A stretch of DNA of 64,000 bases, taken from NCBI RefSeq assembly GCF_900143065.1, contig NZ_FRCX01000005.1:434001-498000 (forward strand), read 5' to 3'. Origin of the DNA: Duganella sacchari (GTDB lineage Bacteria > Pseudomonadota > Gammaproteobacteria > Burkholderiales > Burkholderiaceae_D). Within the stretch, counting starts at the first letter, position 1. Every line of letters starts with the position of its first letter. This document shows positions 9,045 through 19,072 of this stretch, piece by piece. Below the pieces are notes generated by a model that was not told the origin of the DNA, did no database searches, and worked only from the letters and a program-made list of their open reading frames with translations. The translations under genes were made by a program, and so were the position numbers.

Positions 9045-10076
9045 ATGTTCAGCTTCTTCAAGAAAAAACCTGTCGCTCCCGAAGCGCCTGCGGCGCCTGT
9101 CGTCGCCCCTACCCCAGCCGAGGCGCCTGCCGCCATCCAAGTCCCTGACCTGCTGCCGATCGAAGAACCGGCCGAGAAAAAACAGTCGTGGATGGCGCGC
9201 CTGAAGGCTGGCCTGTCCAAAACCTCCAACAACCTGTCCATCCTGTTTGTCGGCGCCAAGATCGACGACGACCTGTACGATGAACTGGAAGCCGCGCTGC
9301 TGATGTCCGACGCTGGCGTCGACGCCACCGAATACCTGCTCGATGCGCTCAAACGCAAGGTCAAGGAAAACAAGCTGCTGGATGCCGCCGCCGTCAAGGC
9401 CGCGCTCAAACAGCTGCTGATCGAACTGCTGACCCCGCTGCAACATCCCTTCGAGCTGGGCCGCCACACGCCCACCGTGATGATGATTTCCGGCGTCAAC
9501 GGCGCTGGCAAGACCACCACCATCGGCAAGCTGGCCAAGCATATGCAGACGCACGGCCAGTCGGTGCTGCTGGCAGCCGGCGATACCTTCCGCGCCGCCG
9601 CGCGCGAGCAGCTCATGGTCTGGGGCCAGCGCAACAACATCACCGTGATCTCGCAAGCGTCGGGCGACCCGGCGGCGGTGTCGTTTGACGCCGTGCAGTC
9701 CGGCAAAGCCAAGGGCGTGGACGTGGTCATGATCGATACCGCCGGCCGCCTGCCGACCCAGCTGCACCTGATGGAAGAACTCAAAAAGGTCCAGCGCGTG
9801 ATTGGCAAAGGCATGGACGGCGCACCGCACGAAACTCTGCTGGTGATCGACGGCAATACCGGGCAAAATGCGCTGGCGCAAGTCAAAGCCTTTGACGACG
9901 CCCTCAAGCTGACCGGCCTGGTGATTACCAAGCTGGACGGCACTGCCAAGGGCGGCATCCTGGCAGCGATTGCGCGTGTGCGTCCAGTGCCGGTGTATTT
10001 CATCGGCGTGGGCGAGAAGATTGAAGACCTGCAGCCGTTTGTGGCTGCCGAATTTGTAGAAGCACTGCTTGGATAA
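9045..10076 (+). CDS. ftsY: Signal recognition particle receptor FtsY
   Basis: A 343-residue SRP GTPase that docks SRP-ribosome complexes at the SecYEG translocon. After a short Ala/Pro-rich acidic A region (residues 1-50) comes the N domain. The G domain follows, with [14 protein letters not shown] (G1, about residue 150), [11 protein letters not shown] (G2), DTAGRL (G3) and [10 protein letters not shown] (G4/G5). The ATG at 9045 was chosen because MFSFFKKK is the usual FtsY opening; an open frame extends further upstream but only overlaps the MerR gene. It heads the ftsY-ftsE-ftsX cluster and is 10 nt from ftsE. Confidence 0.97.
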   Translation: MFSFFKKKPVAPEAPAAPVVAPTPAEAPAAIQVPDLLPIEEPAEKKQSWMARLKAGLSKTSNNLSILFVGAKIDDDLYDELEAALLMSDAGVDATEYLLDALKRKVKENKLLDAAAVKAALKQLLIELLTPLQHPFELGRHTPTVMMISGVNGAGKTTTIGKLAKHMQTHGQSVLLAAGDTFRAAAREQLMVWGQRNNITVISQASGDPAAVSFDAVQSGKAKGVDVVMIDTAGRLPTQLHLMEELKKVQRVIGKGMDGAPHETLLVIDGNTGQNALAQVKAFDDALKLTGLVITKLDGTAKGGILAAIARVRPVPVYFIGVGEKIEDLQPFVAAEFVEALLG

Positions 10077-10086
10077 TCAGACCTCT

Positions 10087-10743
10087 ATGATCGAATTCCG
10101 GAACGTCTCGAAACACTACTCTTCCGATGTGATGGCGCTGCGCGACATCTCGCTGACGGTAAATAAAGGCGAACTGGTCTTTCTGGCCGGCCCATCCGGG
10201 GCCGGCAAGTCCACCCTGATGAAAATGATTGCCGCCATGGAGCGTCCCAGCTCCGGGCAGGTGATCGTCAATGGCCAGGACATCGCCCGCATCAAGCCGG
10301 CTGCCGTGCCCTTCCTGCGCCGTAATCTCGGACTCATCTTTCAACAACAGCGCCTGCTGACCGACCGCAGCGTGCTGGCCAACGTCATGCTGCCGCTGCT
10401 GGTCACGGGCGCCTCCAAGACGCAGGCCGAGCAGCGCGCCCGCGCCGCACTGGACAAGGTTGGCCTGGGCGACCGCGCCGATGCGCAGCCGCTGGCCCTG
10501 TCGGGCGGCGAGCAGCAGCGCGTGTCAATCGCGCGCGCCATTGTCAACCGTCCGCAAGTGATCCTGGCCGATGAGCCGACCGCCAATCTGGACCGCGCCA
10601 GCGCCAACAAGGTGCTGGATGCGCTCAAGGCATTCAACTCGGTGGGCGTGACCTGCCTGATCTCCAGCCACGACGAGCAGATGCTGGATGCCGCCGCGCG
10701 TGTCATCCACCTCAACCAGGGTCAGCTGGAGGTGGCAGCATGA
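10087..10743 (+). CDS. ftsE: Cell-division ATP-binding protein FtsE
   Basis: A 218-residue ABC ATPase that works with FtsX to activate peptidoglycan hydrolases at the septum. It shows Walker A GPSGAGKST (about residues 36-44), signature LSGGEQQRV (about 138), Walker B VILADEPT and the switch His in ISSHD. The ATG at 10087 gives the standard N-terminus MIEFRNVSKHY; a TTG 18 nt upstream is less likely. It overlaps ftsX by 4 nt (ATGA), implying translational coupling. Confidence 0.96.
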   Translation: MIEFRNVSKHYSSDVMALRDISLTVNKGELVFLAGPSGAGKSTLMKMIAAMERPSSGQVIVNGQDIARIKPAAVPFLRRNLGLIFQQQRLLTDRSVLANVMLPLLVTGASKTQAEQRARAALDKVGLGDRADAQPLALSGGEQQRVSIARAIVNRPQVILADEPTANLDRASANKVLDALKAFNSVGVTCLISSHDEQMLDAAARVIHLNQGQLEVAA

Positions 10744-11660
10744 CCTACTGGTTCCGCCAACACCGCTACGCGCTGAGCGCGGCACTGGTGCACCTGCGCC
10801 GCTCGCCCGGTGGTTTCCTGTTCAATATTCTGGTGGTGGCGATTGCACTGGCCCTGCCCTTCATGGGCGTGACGCTGCTGGACAATGTGCGGCCGATGTC
10901 GGAATCGCTGTCGGTCGATCCGGAAATCAGCGTGTTCCTGAAACAGGAGACTTCGCGTGAAAACGCCGAAGCACTGGCCGTGCAGCTGCGCCAGGCTGTG
11001 AAAGACCGGCAAGCCAAGATCATCTTCACGCCGCGTGAAAAAGCACTGGAGAACCTGAAAGACAAGAACGGCCTGGCCGATGTGCTGGCCACCCTGGGCG
11101 ACAATCCGCTGCCAGACAGCTATGTGCTGAAGCTGGATGCCTTCCGCAACGCCCAGGCCGGCGGCGATGTCGACCAGTTGGCCGAACAGATCCGCAGCCT
11201 GCCCGGCGTGGATACCGTGCAGGTGGATTCGGCCTGGGTCAAACGCCTGGCCGCGCTGCTGAACATCCTGCGTCTGGCCCTGCTGCTGCTCGCAGCTACC
11301 TTGGGCACGGTGGTGGTGGCGGTGATCTTTAACACCATCCGCCTGCAGGTGCTGACCCAGCGCGAGGAAATCTTGGTGTCCAAGCTGATCGGCGCGACGG
11401 ACAGCTTCATCCACCGGCCCTTCTATTACACGGGCGCCTTGCTGGGCCTGAGTGCTGGTGCGGTGGCGCTCGGCGCAGTGACGCTGGCGCTGCGCCCGCT
11501 GAACACCGCGATTGCCGAATTTGCAAAATTGTACGCATCGGAATTCCAGCTGGCGCCCCTGCCGGCCATAGCGATTGCCGCCCTGCTGGCGCTGTCGGCG
11601 ACGCTGGGCCTGATCGGCGCCCGCCTGTCGGTCAAGCGCCATACTGCCCGCCTCAACTAA
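10740..11660 (+). CDS. ftsX: Cell-division permease-like protein FtsX
   Basis: A 306-residue inner-membrane partner of FtsE. The topology fits FtsX: an N-terminal membrane segment (about residues 20-45, FLFNILVVAIALALPF), a periplasmic domain (about 50-165), then three further membrane segments (LALLLLAATLGTVVVAVIF, the GALLGLSAGAVALGAVTLAL region and the C-terminal AIAIAALLALSATLGLIG). Its start overlaps ftsE. A 12-bp perfect hairpin follows its stop codon. Confidence 0.95.
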   Translation: MTYWFRQHRYALSAALVHLRRSPGGFLFNILVVAIALALPFMGVTLLDNVRPMSESLSVDPEISVFLKQETSRENAEALAVQLRQAVKDRQAKIIFTPREKALENLKDKNGLADVLATLGDNPLPDSYVLKLDAFRNAQAGGDVDQLAEQIRSLPGVDTVQVDSAWVKRLAALLNILRLALLLLAATLGTVVVAVIFNTIRLQVLTQREEILVSKLIGATDSFIHRPFYYTGALLGLSAGAVALGAVTLALRPLNTAIAEFAKLYASEFQLAPLPAIAIAALLALSATLGLIGARLSVKRHTARLN

Positions 11661-11669
11661 GTCCTCTCC

Positions 11670-11697
11670 CGGTTCCGTGCGTCCGCGCACGGAACCG
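11670..11697 (+). terminator. Strong hairpin after ftsX
   Basis: A perfect 12-bp stem (CGGTTCCGTGCG paired with CGCACGGAACCG) with a TCCG tetraloop lies 10 nt after the ftsX stop. No T run follows, so it may be a Rho-associated or 3'-protective structure that separates the ftsYEX transcript from rpoH. Confidence 0.5.
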
Positions 11698-11816
11698 CGC
11701 CCCCGCAGGTCTACGATGTTTCAATCATTAAGTCAGACCTAAGATCCATCCAGCATCCTAAACGCATCCAAAGTCTTGATAGCATTTTTACTATCAGGCT
11801 CATAAATTTTGAACGA

Positions 11817-11843
11817 TTGGCACTCAACGACAGAGAGTGCTAA
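11817..11843 (+). promoter_or_regulatory. CIRCE element (HrcA operator) upstream of rpoH
   Basis: TTGGCACTC, a 9-nt spacer (AACGACAGA) and GAGTGCTAA match the CIRCE consensus TTAGCACTC-N9-GAGTGCTAA at 17 of 18 arm positions. CIRCE binds the HrcA repressor, best known upstream of groESL and dnaK. Here it covers the presumed rpoH promoter, so HrcA should repress rpoH at normal temperature. Confidence 0.9.
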
Positions 11844-11846
11844 TAT
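11817..11846 (+). promoter_or_regulatory. Putative sigma-70 promoter of rpoH
   Basis: A -35 TTGGCA (11817-11822), an 18-nt spacer and a -10 TAATAT (11841-11846) lie within the CIRCE palindrome. The predicted start near 11853 would give a 5' leader of about 50 nt before the rpoH ATG. Confidence 0.65.
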
Positions 11847-11901
11847 ATGTTCGAAAGAGTACGTTAGTGCTCATAAGCAATCTCAAGCGAAGGGAACGAA
11901 A

Positions 11902-12789
11902 ATGACTATGATGTCCGTGGTACCTGCCAATAACAGCGCTCTGGAACTCGGGTTCAGCGGCAGCCTGGGTAACCTGGATGCCTACATTTCGGCCGTCAAT
12001 CGCCTGCCGATGCTGACGCACGAAGAAGAAATCTCGCTGGCCAAGCGCCTCAAAGACCAAGCCGACCTGGGCGCCGCCCAGAAACTGGTGATGTCCCACC
12101 TGCGCCTGGTGGTGTCGATCGCGCGCGGCTACCTGGGCTATGGCCTGCCACATGGCGACCTGATCCAGGAAGGCAATATCGGCCTGATGAAAGCCGTCAA
12201 ACGCTTCGACCCTGATCAGAATGTGCGCCTGGTGTCTTACGCCATGCACTGGATCAAGGCCGAGATGCACGAATACATACTGAAGAACTGGCGTCTGGTC
12301 AAGGTGGCAACCACCAAAGCCCAGCGCAAGCTGTTCTTCAACCTGCGCAGCCACAAGCAAGGTCTGGACGCGATGACGCCTGCCCAGATCGATCAGCTGG
12401 CGAAAACGCTGGATGTGAAGCGCGAAGAAGTGATCGAAATGGAAACCCGTCTGAGCGGCCGTGACATTGCGCTGGAATCGCCAACGGATGATGAAGATGA
12501 CAAGTTCGCGCCCATCGCCTACCTGTCGTCGGAAGCCTCCGAGCCGACCCGCGTGCTGGAAGCCGAACAAGTCACCCGTCTGCAGTCCGAAGGCCTGGAA
12601 GAAGCGCTGGGCAAGCTGGACGCCCGCTCACGCCGCATCATCGAAGCGCGCTGGCTGGCCAACGACGACGGTTCGGGCGCCACGCTGCACACGCTGGCCG
12701 ATGAATTCGGCGTGTCGGCTGAGCGTATCCGCCAGATCGAAGCCGCTGCGCTGAAGAAAATGAAAGGTGCGCTGGCCGCGTACGTGTAA
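11902..12789 (+). CDS. rpoH: Heat-shock sigma factor sigma-32
   Basis: A 295-residue RNA polymerase sigma factor that directs transcription of heat-shock genes. It carries region 2 (LRLVVSIARGYLGYGLPHGDL, from about residue 75), the polymerase-binding DLIQEGNIGLMKAV, the diagnostic RpoH box QRKLFFNLR (about residues 139-147) and a region 4 helix-turn-helix (LADEFGVSAERIRQIEAAAL) at the C-terminus. The ATG at 11902 follows AAGGGA at good spacing; an upstream in-frame start would place the CIRCE inside the coding region and is rejected. It stands alone downstream of ftsX and ends in a clear terminator. Confidence 0.97.
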   Translation: MTMMSVVPANNSALELGFSGSLGNLDAYISAVNRLPMLTHEEEISLAKRLKDQADLGAAQKLVMSHLRLVVSIARGYLGYGLPHGDLIQEGNIGLMKAVKRFDPDQNVRLVSYAMHWIKAEMHEYILKNWRLVKVATTKAQRKLFFNLRSHKQGLDAMTPAQIDQLAKTLDVKREEVIEMETRLSGRDIALESPTDDEDDKFAPIAYLSSEASEPTRVLEAEQVTRLQSEGLEEALGKLDARSRRIIEARWLANDDGSGATLHTLADEFGVSAERIRQIEAAALKKMKGALAAYV

Positions 12790-12809
12790 GACCTCCCCGC
12801 TTCCCCCGG

Positions 12810-12845
12810 AATGCCGCCGGCGCAAGCCGAGCGGCATTTTTTTTT
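12810..12845 (+). terminator. Rho-independent terminator of rpoH
   Basis: The arms AATGCCG and CGGCATT flank a GC-rich loop and are followed by a run of nine Ts, 20 nt after the rpoH stop. Confidence 0.9.
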
Positions 12846-12942
12846 GCCCCTCCTTTGACGTGGCGCTGACCACGTGCCGTTCGTGCGCCGCGCCTATGGT
12901 CTTTTTGCTAAGCTTGCTTTCAAAGGATGCAGGAGCTCTCTA

Positions 12943-13422
12943 ATGAAAAAAAATATACTACGGCAGCTGTTCGTGCTACCGCTACTGGTGGCCGTTATGG
13001 CCGCGCTACATGCTTGCGGCAGCGCCACGGGCAGCGTGCGCGCACCGGCCCCGTTCACCACCACCTACGTGCTGCACCAGGGCGGCAGCGTTGCCCTCAC
13101 GCCGGCCGCAACGGGCGGCGCGGGTGTGGCGTCCAGCGCGCCCGTGCTCAAGCTGGACCGGGTCAACGATAGCCGCTGCCGCAAGGACGCGGTCTGTGTC
13201 TGGGCAGGCTACATCAGCTTCAGTTTCGCGCTGGTCCAGCCTGACGGCAGCACCAGTAATTTCGTTCTGTCAGACAATATGCCCAACGGCACGACGACGA
13301 TCAACCAGGGCGGCCTCAACTTCACGCTGGTCGAATTTGATCCCAAGGAAGTCCCTGCAAAAAATGAAACAACGCCGGATTATCGGGTAAGCTTAAAGGT
13401 GAGCAACACTAACTCACCTTGA
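12943..13422 (+). CDS. Putative lipoprotein of unknown function
   Basis: A 159-residue protein with a lipoprotein signal: MKKNILRQLFVLPLL, a hydrophobic core, then ALHAC with the lipidated Cys near residue 25. The mature part has two cysteines in SRCRKDAVCVW, a short motif seen in small secreted beta-sandwich proteins, and a predicted beta-rich body. AGGAG lies 7 nt upstream of the ATG. Function unknown. The following gamma-glutamyltranspeptidase begins within about 10 nt, so the two may be co-transcribed. Confidence 0.75.
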   Translation: MKKNILRQLFVLPLLVAVMAALHACGSATGSVRAPAPFTTTYVLHQGGSVALTPAATGGAGVASSAPVLKLDRVNDSRCRKDAVCVWAGYISFSFALVQPDGSTSNFVLSDNMPNGTTTINQGGLNFTLVEFDPKEVPAKNETTPDYRVSLKVSNTNSP

Positions 13423-13433
13423 ACCTTGCCCAC

Positions 13434-15176
13434 ATGACCACGTTGATTCGTCCCACCCGCACCGTTCTCGCCTCTTCGTTCACCCTTTCCATCCTTATTT
13501 CCCTGGCCTTGCCGGCCGCCGCCAAGACACCGGTTGCCACCGGCACAGGCGGCGCCGTGGCCACCATCAGCGAGCCGGCATCGCAAGCCGCAATTGCCAT
13601 CCTCAATCAGGGCGGCAATGCGGTCGATGCGGCAGTCGCGGCGGCCGCCACGCTGGGCGTGACCGATCCGTTCAGCTGCGGCATAGGCGGTGGCGGCTTC
13701 ATGGTGATTTACCTGGCCAAGGAAAAACGCGTCATCACCATCGATCACCGCGAAACGGCGCCGGCCAGTTTTACGCCCACCGTGTTCCAGCAGGACGGCA
13801 AGCCGATGGATTTCGATACAGTGGTCGCCAGCGGCAGGTCGGTGGGTGTGCCGGGCACCGTGCGTGGCTGGCATGAGGCGCTGGACCGCTACGGCAGCAT
13901 GAGCTTCCGGCAAGTGCTGGCGCCAGCCACCGCCTTGGCCGACAAGGGATTCAAGGTAAGCGCCAATTTTTCCCATCTGGCGCAGGAGAATGAGGCCAAG
14001 TTCGCTATGTTCCCCGCCACTGCCGCGCTGTATCTGCGGAACGGCAAAGCCATCAGCGAAGGCACGCTGCTGCGCAATCCCGATCTGGCCAATGCTTATC
14101 GCACGCTGGCAGCGGGCGGCGTCAAGGCTTTCTACAGCGGCAAAATGGCGCGCGCGATCGTCGATACGGTCAACGCCCACAGCGGCCAGATGACGCTGGC
14201 CGATCTGTCCAACTATGAAGCGCGCCTGCGCCAGCCAGTACACAGCACCTATCGTGGTTATGATTTATACGGTATGCCGCTGCCTGGCAGTGGCGGCATC
14301 GCGATCGCCGAAGCGCTCAATATTCTGGAGGGCTATGACCTCAGGTCGATGCCGCGCGAGAAGGCCGAACACCTGTATCTGGAAGCGAGCCGTCTGGCTT
14401 TCGCCGACCGCAACGCCTACCTGGCCGATCCCGAATTTGTGGATGCCCCGGTAACCGGCCTGCTGAGCAAGGAATACGCCGCGCGCCGCCGTGAGCTGAT
14501 CAACCCCGAGCAGGCCAGCGTGCAGGCGCCGGTGGGCGATCCCTACCCGTTCCAGAACGACAGCAGCATCCCGCTGCGTCCCAACGCCAACAAGCTAATT
14601 GCGGAAAGCGCGCACACCACCCATCTCACGGTGTCCGACAAGGACGGCAACATCGTCGCCTACACCTTTACGATTGAAGCATGGGGCGGCAGCGGCATCG
14701 TGGTGCCGGGCTATGGCTTCCTGCTCAATAACGAGATGACCGATTTCGATTTCTCCGGCCCTGCTCCCAACGTGCCGGAAGCGGGCAAACGTCCACGCAG
14801 CAGCATGTCGCCGACCATCGCCTTCCGGAACGGCAAGCCGGCGTTCTCGATCGGCAGCCCGGGCGGCTCAACCATCATCACCACGGTGCTGCAAACCATC
14901 TTCAACCATGTAGACCTTGGCATGTCGATGCCGGATGCCGTGAACGCACCGCGTCTGTCCGAACGCAACGGCATGAACACCGATATCGAACCCGGTTTCG
15001 CCGGCACCGCACAAGCGCTCGCGCTGGAGAAAACCGGCCAGCACTGGAGCAAGACGCCCGAGGAAATCGGCGCCGCCAATGCCTTGGTGTTCAACCAGGA
15101 CGGCACGGTGACCGCCGTCAGCGAAGGCCATCGCCACGGCGTCGGCAGCGCGCTGGTACAAAAAACCGCGCACTAA
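13434..15176 (+). CDS. ggt: Gamma-glutamyltranspeptidase
   Basis: A 580-residue periplasmic Ntn hydrolase that cleaves gamma-glutamyl bonds of glutathione and related compounds. It has a Sec signal peptide (SILISLALPAAAK) and GGNAVDAAVAAAATLGV near residue 60. The autoprocessing and catalytic threonine is in SAHTTHLTVSDKDG (about residue 396), and GSPGG substrate-loop glycines lie near residue 480. The precursor would self-cleave into large and small subunits. The ATG at 13434 is preferred; a TTG 15 nt earlier that overlaps the previous stop codon is possible, and neither has a strong Shine-Dalgarno. Confidence 0.93.
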   Translation: MTTLIRPTRTVLASSFTLSILISLALPAAAKTPVATGTGGAVATISEPASQAAIAILNQGGNAVDAAVAAAATLGVTDPFSCGIGGGGFMVIYLAKEKRVITIDHRETAPASFTPTVFQQDGKPMDFDTVVASGRSVGVPGTVRGWHEALDRYGSMSFRQVLAPATALADKGFKVSANFSHLAQENEAKFAMFPATAALYLRNGKAISEGTLLRNPDLANAYRTLAAGGVKAFYSGKMARAIVDTVNAHSGQMTLADLSNYEARLRQPVHSTYRGYDLYGMPLPGSGGIAIAEALNILEGYDLRSMPREKAEHLYLEASRLAFADRNAYLADPEFVDAPVTGLLSKEYAARRRELINPEQASVQAPVGDPYPFQNDSSIPLRPNANKLIAESAHTTHLTVSDKDGNIVAYTFTIEAWGGSGIVVPGYGFLLNNEMTDFDFSGPAPNVPEAGKRPRSSMSPTIAFRNGKPAFSIGSPGGSTIITTVLQTIFNHVDLGMSMPDAVNAPRLSERNGMNTDIEPGFAGTAQALALEKTGQHWSKTPEEIGAANALVFNQDGTVTAVSEGHRHGVGSALVQKTAH

Positions 15177-15240
15177 GCCATCGTTAAGAATCTGCTCACA
15201 ATATGAGTGCGCCACTACCACTCACTTGGGAGAACAAACG

Positions 15241-15918
15241 ATGAAAAACTGGGTACGCGCCAACAAAGGATTCCTGCTGTTCCTGGCGCTGTTTGGCGTG
15301 TTCCGCACGGCGGTCGCCGACTGGAATCCGATTCCGTCCGCCTCCATGCATCCCAATCTGCTGGAGGGCGACGTGGTGTTCGTCAACCGCCTGGCTTACA
15401 ACGTGAAAGTGCCGCTGACCGGCATCGTCATCAGCGCCACCGGCGAACCGCAGCGCGGCGACATCGTCACCTTCTCCTCGCCGGTCAACGGCATGCGCCT
15501 CATCAAGCGCGTGATCGCCTTGCCCGGCGACCGCGTCGCCATGCACAACGAACAGCTCATCATCAATGGCCAGCAGGCCGGCTATACCGCCATGGGCCAC
15601 ACGACTGAAAACATCCAGGGCGTGGGCGAACTGGCCGCGGTCCGCGTCGATGAATCACTGGGCCAGCACAGCCACGCCATCCAGTTCCTGCCGCAGGTCA
15701 AGGCGCGCCGCGATTTTGACACCATCGTTGTGCCAGCCGGCCAGTACATGATGTTGGGCGATAACCGCGACAACAGCGAAGACTCGCGCTATATCGGGCT
15801 GGTGCCGCGCGCCCTGCTGATCGGCCGCGCCGAACGGGTGCTGGCTTCCGCCGACATCACCGGCAACTGGATGCCGCGTACCGAACGTTTCGGCATGAGC
15901 CTCTATCCCAGGCAGTAA
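15241..15918 (+). CDS. lepB: Signal peptidase I
   Basis: A 225-residue membrane-bound serine protease that removes signal peptides from exported proteins. One N-terminal membrane segment (GFLLFLALFGVFRTAVA) is followed by box B with the nucleophile Ser (IPSASMHP, about residue 37), box D with the general-base Lys (RLIKRVIALPGD, about residue 87) and box E (GDNRDNSEDSRYIG, about residues 176-189). The usual LepB lies beside lepA and rnc, which are absent here, so this may be a second copy. GGGAG lies upstream of the ATG. Confidence 0.9.
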   Translation: MKNWVRANKGFLLFLALFGVFRTAVADWNPIPSASMHPNLLEGDVVFVNRLAYNVKVPLTGIVISATGEPQRGDIVTFSSPVNGMRLIKRVIALPGDRVAMHNEQLIINGQQAGYTAMGHTTENIQGVGELAAVRVDESLGQHSHAIQFLPQVKARRDFDTIVVPAGQYMMLGDNRDNSEDSRYIGLVPRALLIGRAERVLASADITGNWMPRTERFGMSLYPRQ

Positions 15919-15979
15919 GGGCAGGCGCCGCGCAGTGTTATGATGGGGGTAGTAAATTCATAACGTTGCCGGTGCCCTC

Positions 15980-16716
<737 letters not shown>

Positions 16717-16720
<4 letters not shown>

Positions 16721-19002
16721 GCGCAGCCCACACCATCTGGCTCATGACCAGAATGCGGCTGACACGCCAGCGCAATATGCTCGCGAATAACCTGTTCCGC
16801 TTCAAGAAGAAAAAATCGCGCGATGGCATCGCCGGCAAGCGCAGCAACCTGTGGATACTGACCGCGCTGATGGTGGTGTTCATGTCCTTCTCGTTTGTCA
16901 GCATGTCCGACAACGTGGTGACCAATATGTACTGTCATCTCGATGCGGACAGCGTCTGCCGCAACGGCCCGCACACGGCGATCCCCACCGCATTCGCGCC
17001 GGCGCTGATGAACGGCCTGACCATGGAGCTCAGCACCCTGTTCCTGATCGCCGTGCTGCTCCCCCTGGGGAACAAGGAAATGGCGCAGCCGGACTGGGAT
17101 CTGGAATGGCTGGTGACCATGCCGGTGGAACGCTCCCTGCTGCTGTGGGGGCGCGTGCTGGAACGCAGTGTCAGCAACATCAGCGGCTGGTTTGCGTTGA
17201 TGCCGGCATATGGCGTCATCGCCTGGCATTCAGGCTACACATGGACCGTACTGCCGGTGGCCTTGTTGTCCACCGTCGTCCTGCTGCCGCTGGCAGCGAT
17301 GCTGCACACACTGGCCGACACCGGGCTGCGCATGTGGCTACCCGCCTCACAGCTGCGCAATCTGCAAGCGGTGACCGGCTTGTTCAACCTGCCGCTGATC
17401 TATTTCGTCATGGCGCTCGGCATGCCGCAAGCGAATGGCTTTGTCATGGAGTGGGCGCGAGGCTTCCCGGCGTGGGTGAGCTGGCTGCCGCCCGGACAGG
17501 TGCTGCAGGCGATACAGGCGCATGGCCTGGGTGAGCTGGCGATGCACAGCGCGCTGCTGCTGGCCGAAATCGTCGTGATGGTATGGGCGGGTATGCAGCT
17601 GCTGCGCTATCAGTTGCGGCATGGCGTGGTCAATTCCGGTGCACGCGAAAGCGTGCGGCGCAAGCAGGTGGTGAACGCGGCAAACAGCGCCGGCTGGCAC
17701 GCGCTGCTGTCGCCGGTCAAGCGCCGCGAATTGCGCCTGCTTGGCCGCGACCGCAATTTCCTGTTCCAGACCTTGCTGCTGCCAGTGATTATCGTCGGCA
17801 GCCAGATGGTCTTCAATGGCAAACTGAATAGCCTCGCCGAACTGGGCGAACATCACACACTGGCCGCCGCCATCGCGTTCGGCATCGGCGTATATGTGCT
17901 GATGCTGTCAGCCTTCCAGACGCTCAACAACGAGGGCCAGGTACTCTGGCTGCTGTACACGGTGCCGCGTTCCATCGAAAGTGTATTGAAAGAGAAGGCG
18001 CAGCTGTGGGGCATGCTGACGCTGTTGTATCCCGCCATTGTACTGGGCATCTGTGCCTGGTACTCCCCGCACTACGACTGGTACATGCTGGTGCTCGTGC
18101 TGACAGTCGCCATCGGCATTCCGATCTATTCGATGATCGCCGTATCGCTGGGCGTGTTCGCATGCGATCCGCAGGCAGTCGATGTCCGTACGCGCGTCAG
18201 GCCAACCTATGTGTATCTGTACATGCTGCTGGCCAGCTTCTACACCTGGTCGATTTACAGCAGCGTATGGTCGCAAAAGCTGGTGGTAATGGTGCTGACC
18301 GCGTCGATGGCACTGGCCCTGTGGCAGAAAGCGCGCGACTCCCTGCCCTATCTGCTCGATCCCGCCGCCGCTCCGCCATCGCGCGTATCCACTTCGGATG
18401 GCCTGATCGCCGCCACTGCATTCTTTATCCTGCAAGGCATCGTGCTGCTATTTTTTGGCAATGCCAATATACAGACCATCAGCATCGCCTTCGGTATCGC
18501 GGGCATCACGGTGTATGGGCTGATGCGGCTGGTCTACTGGCGCAGCAGGACGACCGGCGTGCCGGCCATCTGGCGCGGTATGGCGCTCAAACAAACACTG
18601 GGCAGCGCCACTATCGCAACCGCTGTCGCCGGCGCTGTGGGCATCGGCTATATGCAGGTACTGCAGCACACCGCGCTATGGCAAGAGATCAGCAAAAGCG
18701 CCACGGCGCTGCAAGGTGCGCGTAGCTGGATATGGGCACTGGCCGTGGTGGCAGCGCCACTGTGCGAAGAATTCATCTTCCGTGGCCTGATTTACGGCGG
18801 TCTGCGCCGCTCGATGAAAGCGCCGCAAGCGATGCTGATGAGCGCAGCGATCTTTGCAGTGGTCCACCCGCCGCTATCGATGCTGCCGGTATTCATGCTG
18901 GGCCTGTGCACCGCCTGGACCTATGAACGCAGCAAGACCCTGCTGGCGCCCATGCTGGTCCACGCGGTGTACAACGCCATGATCCTCTCACAGCAATACT
19001 GA
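16717..19002 (+). CDS. ABC-2-type permease fused to a CPBP-family intramembrane protease
   Basis: A 761-residue polytopic protein. Residues about 1-560 are membrane-spanning and fit an ABC-2 permease pairing with the upstream ATPase. The last 200 residues form a second membrane domain with the CPBP (CAAX protease/bacteriocin-processing) motifs: EEFIFRG with paired Glu and Arg (about residue 683), FAVVHP (about 713) and HAVYNAM (about 749). All expected catalytic residues are present, so the protease should be active. CPBP enzymes process prenylated proteins or peptides, or confer bacteriocin self-immunity. The fusion suggests export coupled to cleavage. No peptide precursor gene was identified nearby. 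Confidence 0.85.
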
Positions 19003-19072
19003 TCGCACCTAGTGGCAGGAATTGACTGTTTTATGTCATTCCGTCACGAAGCCGCAGCCAGATAATGTATGC

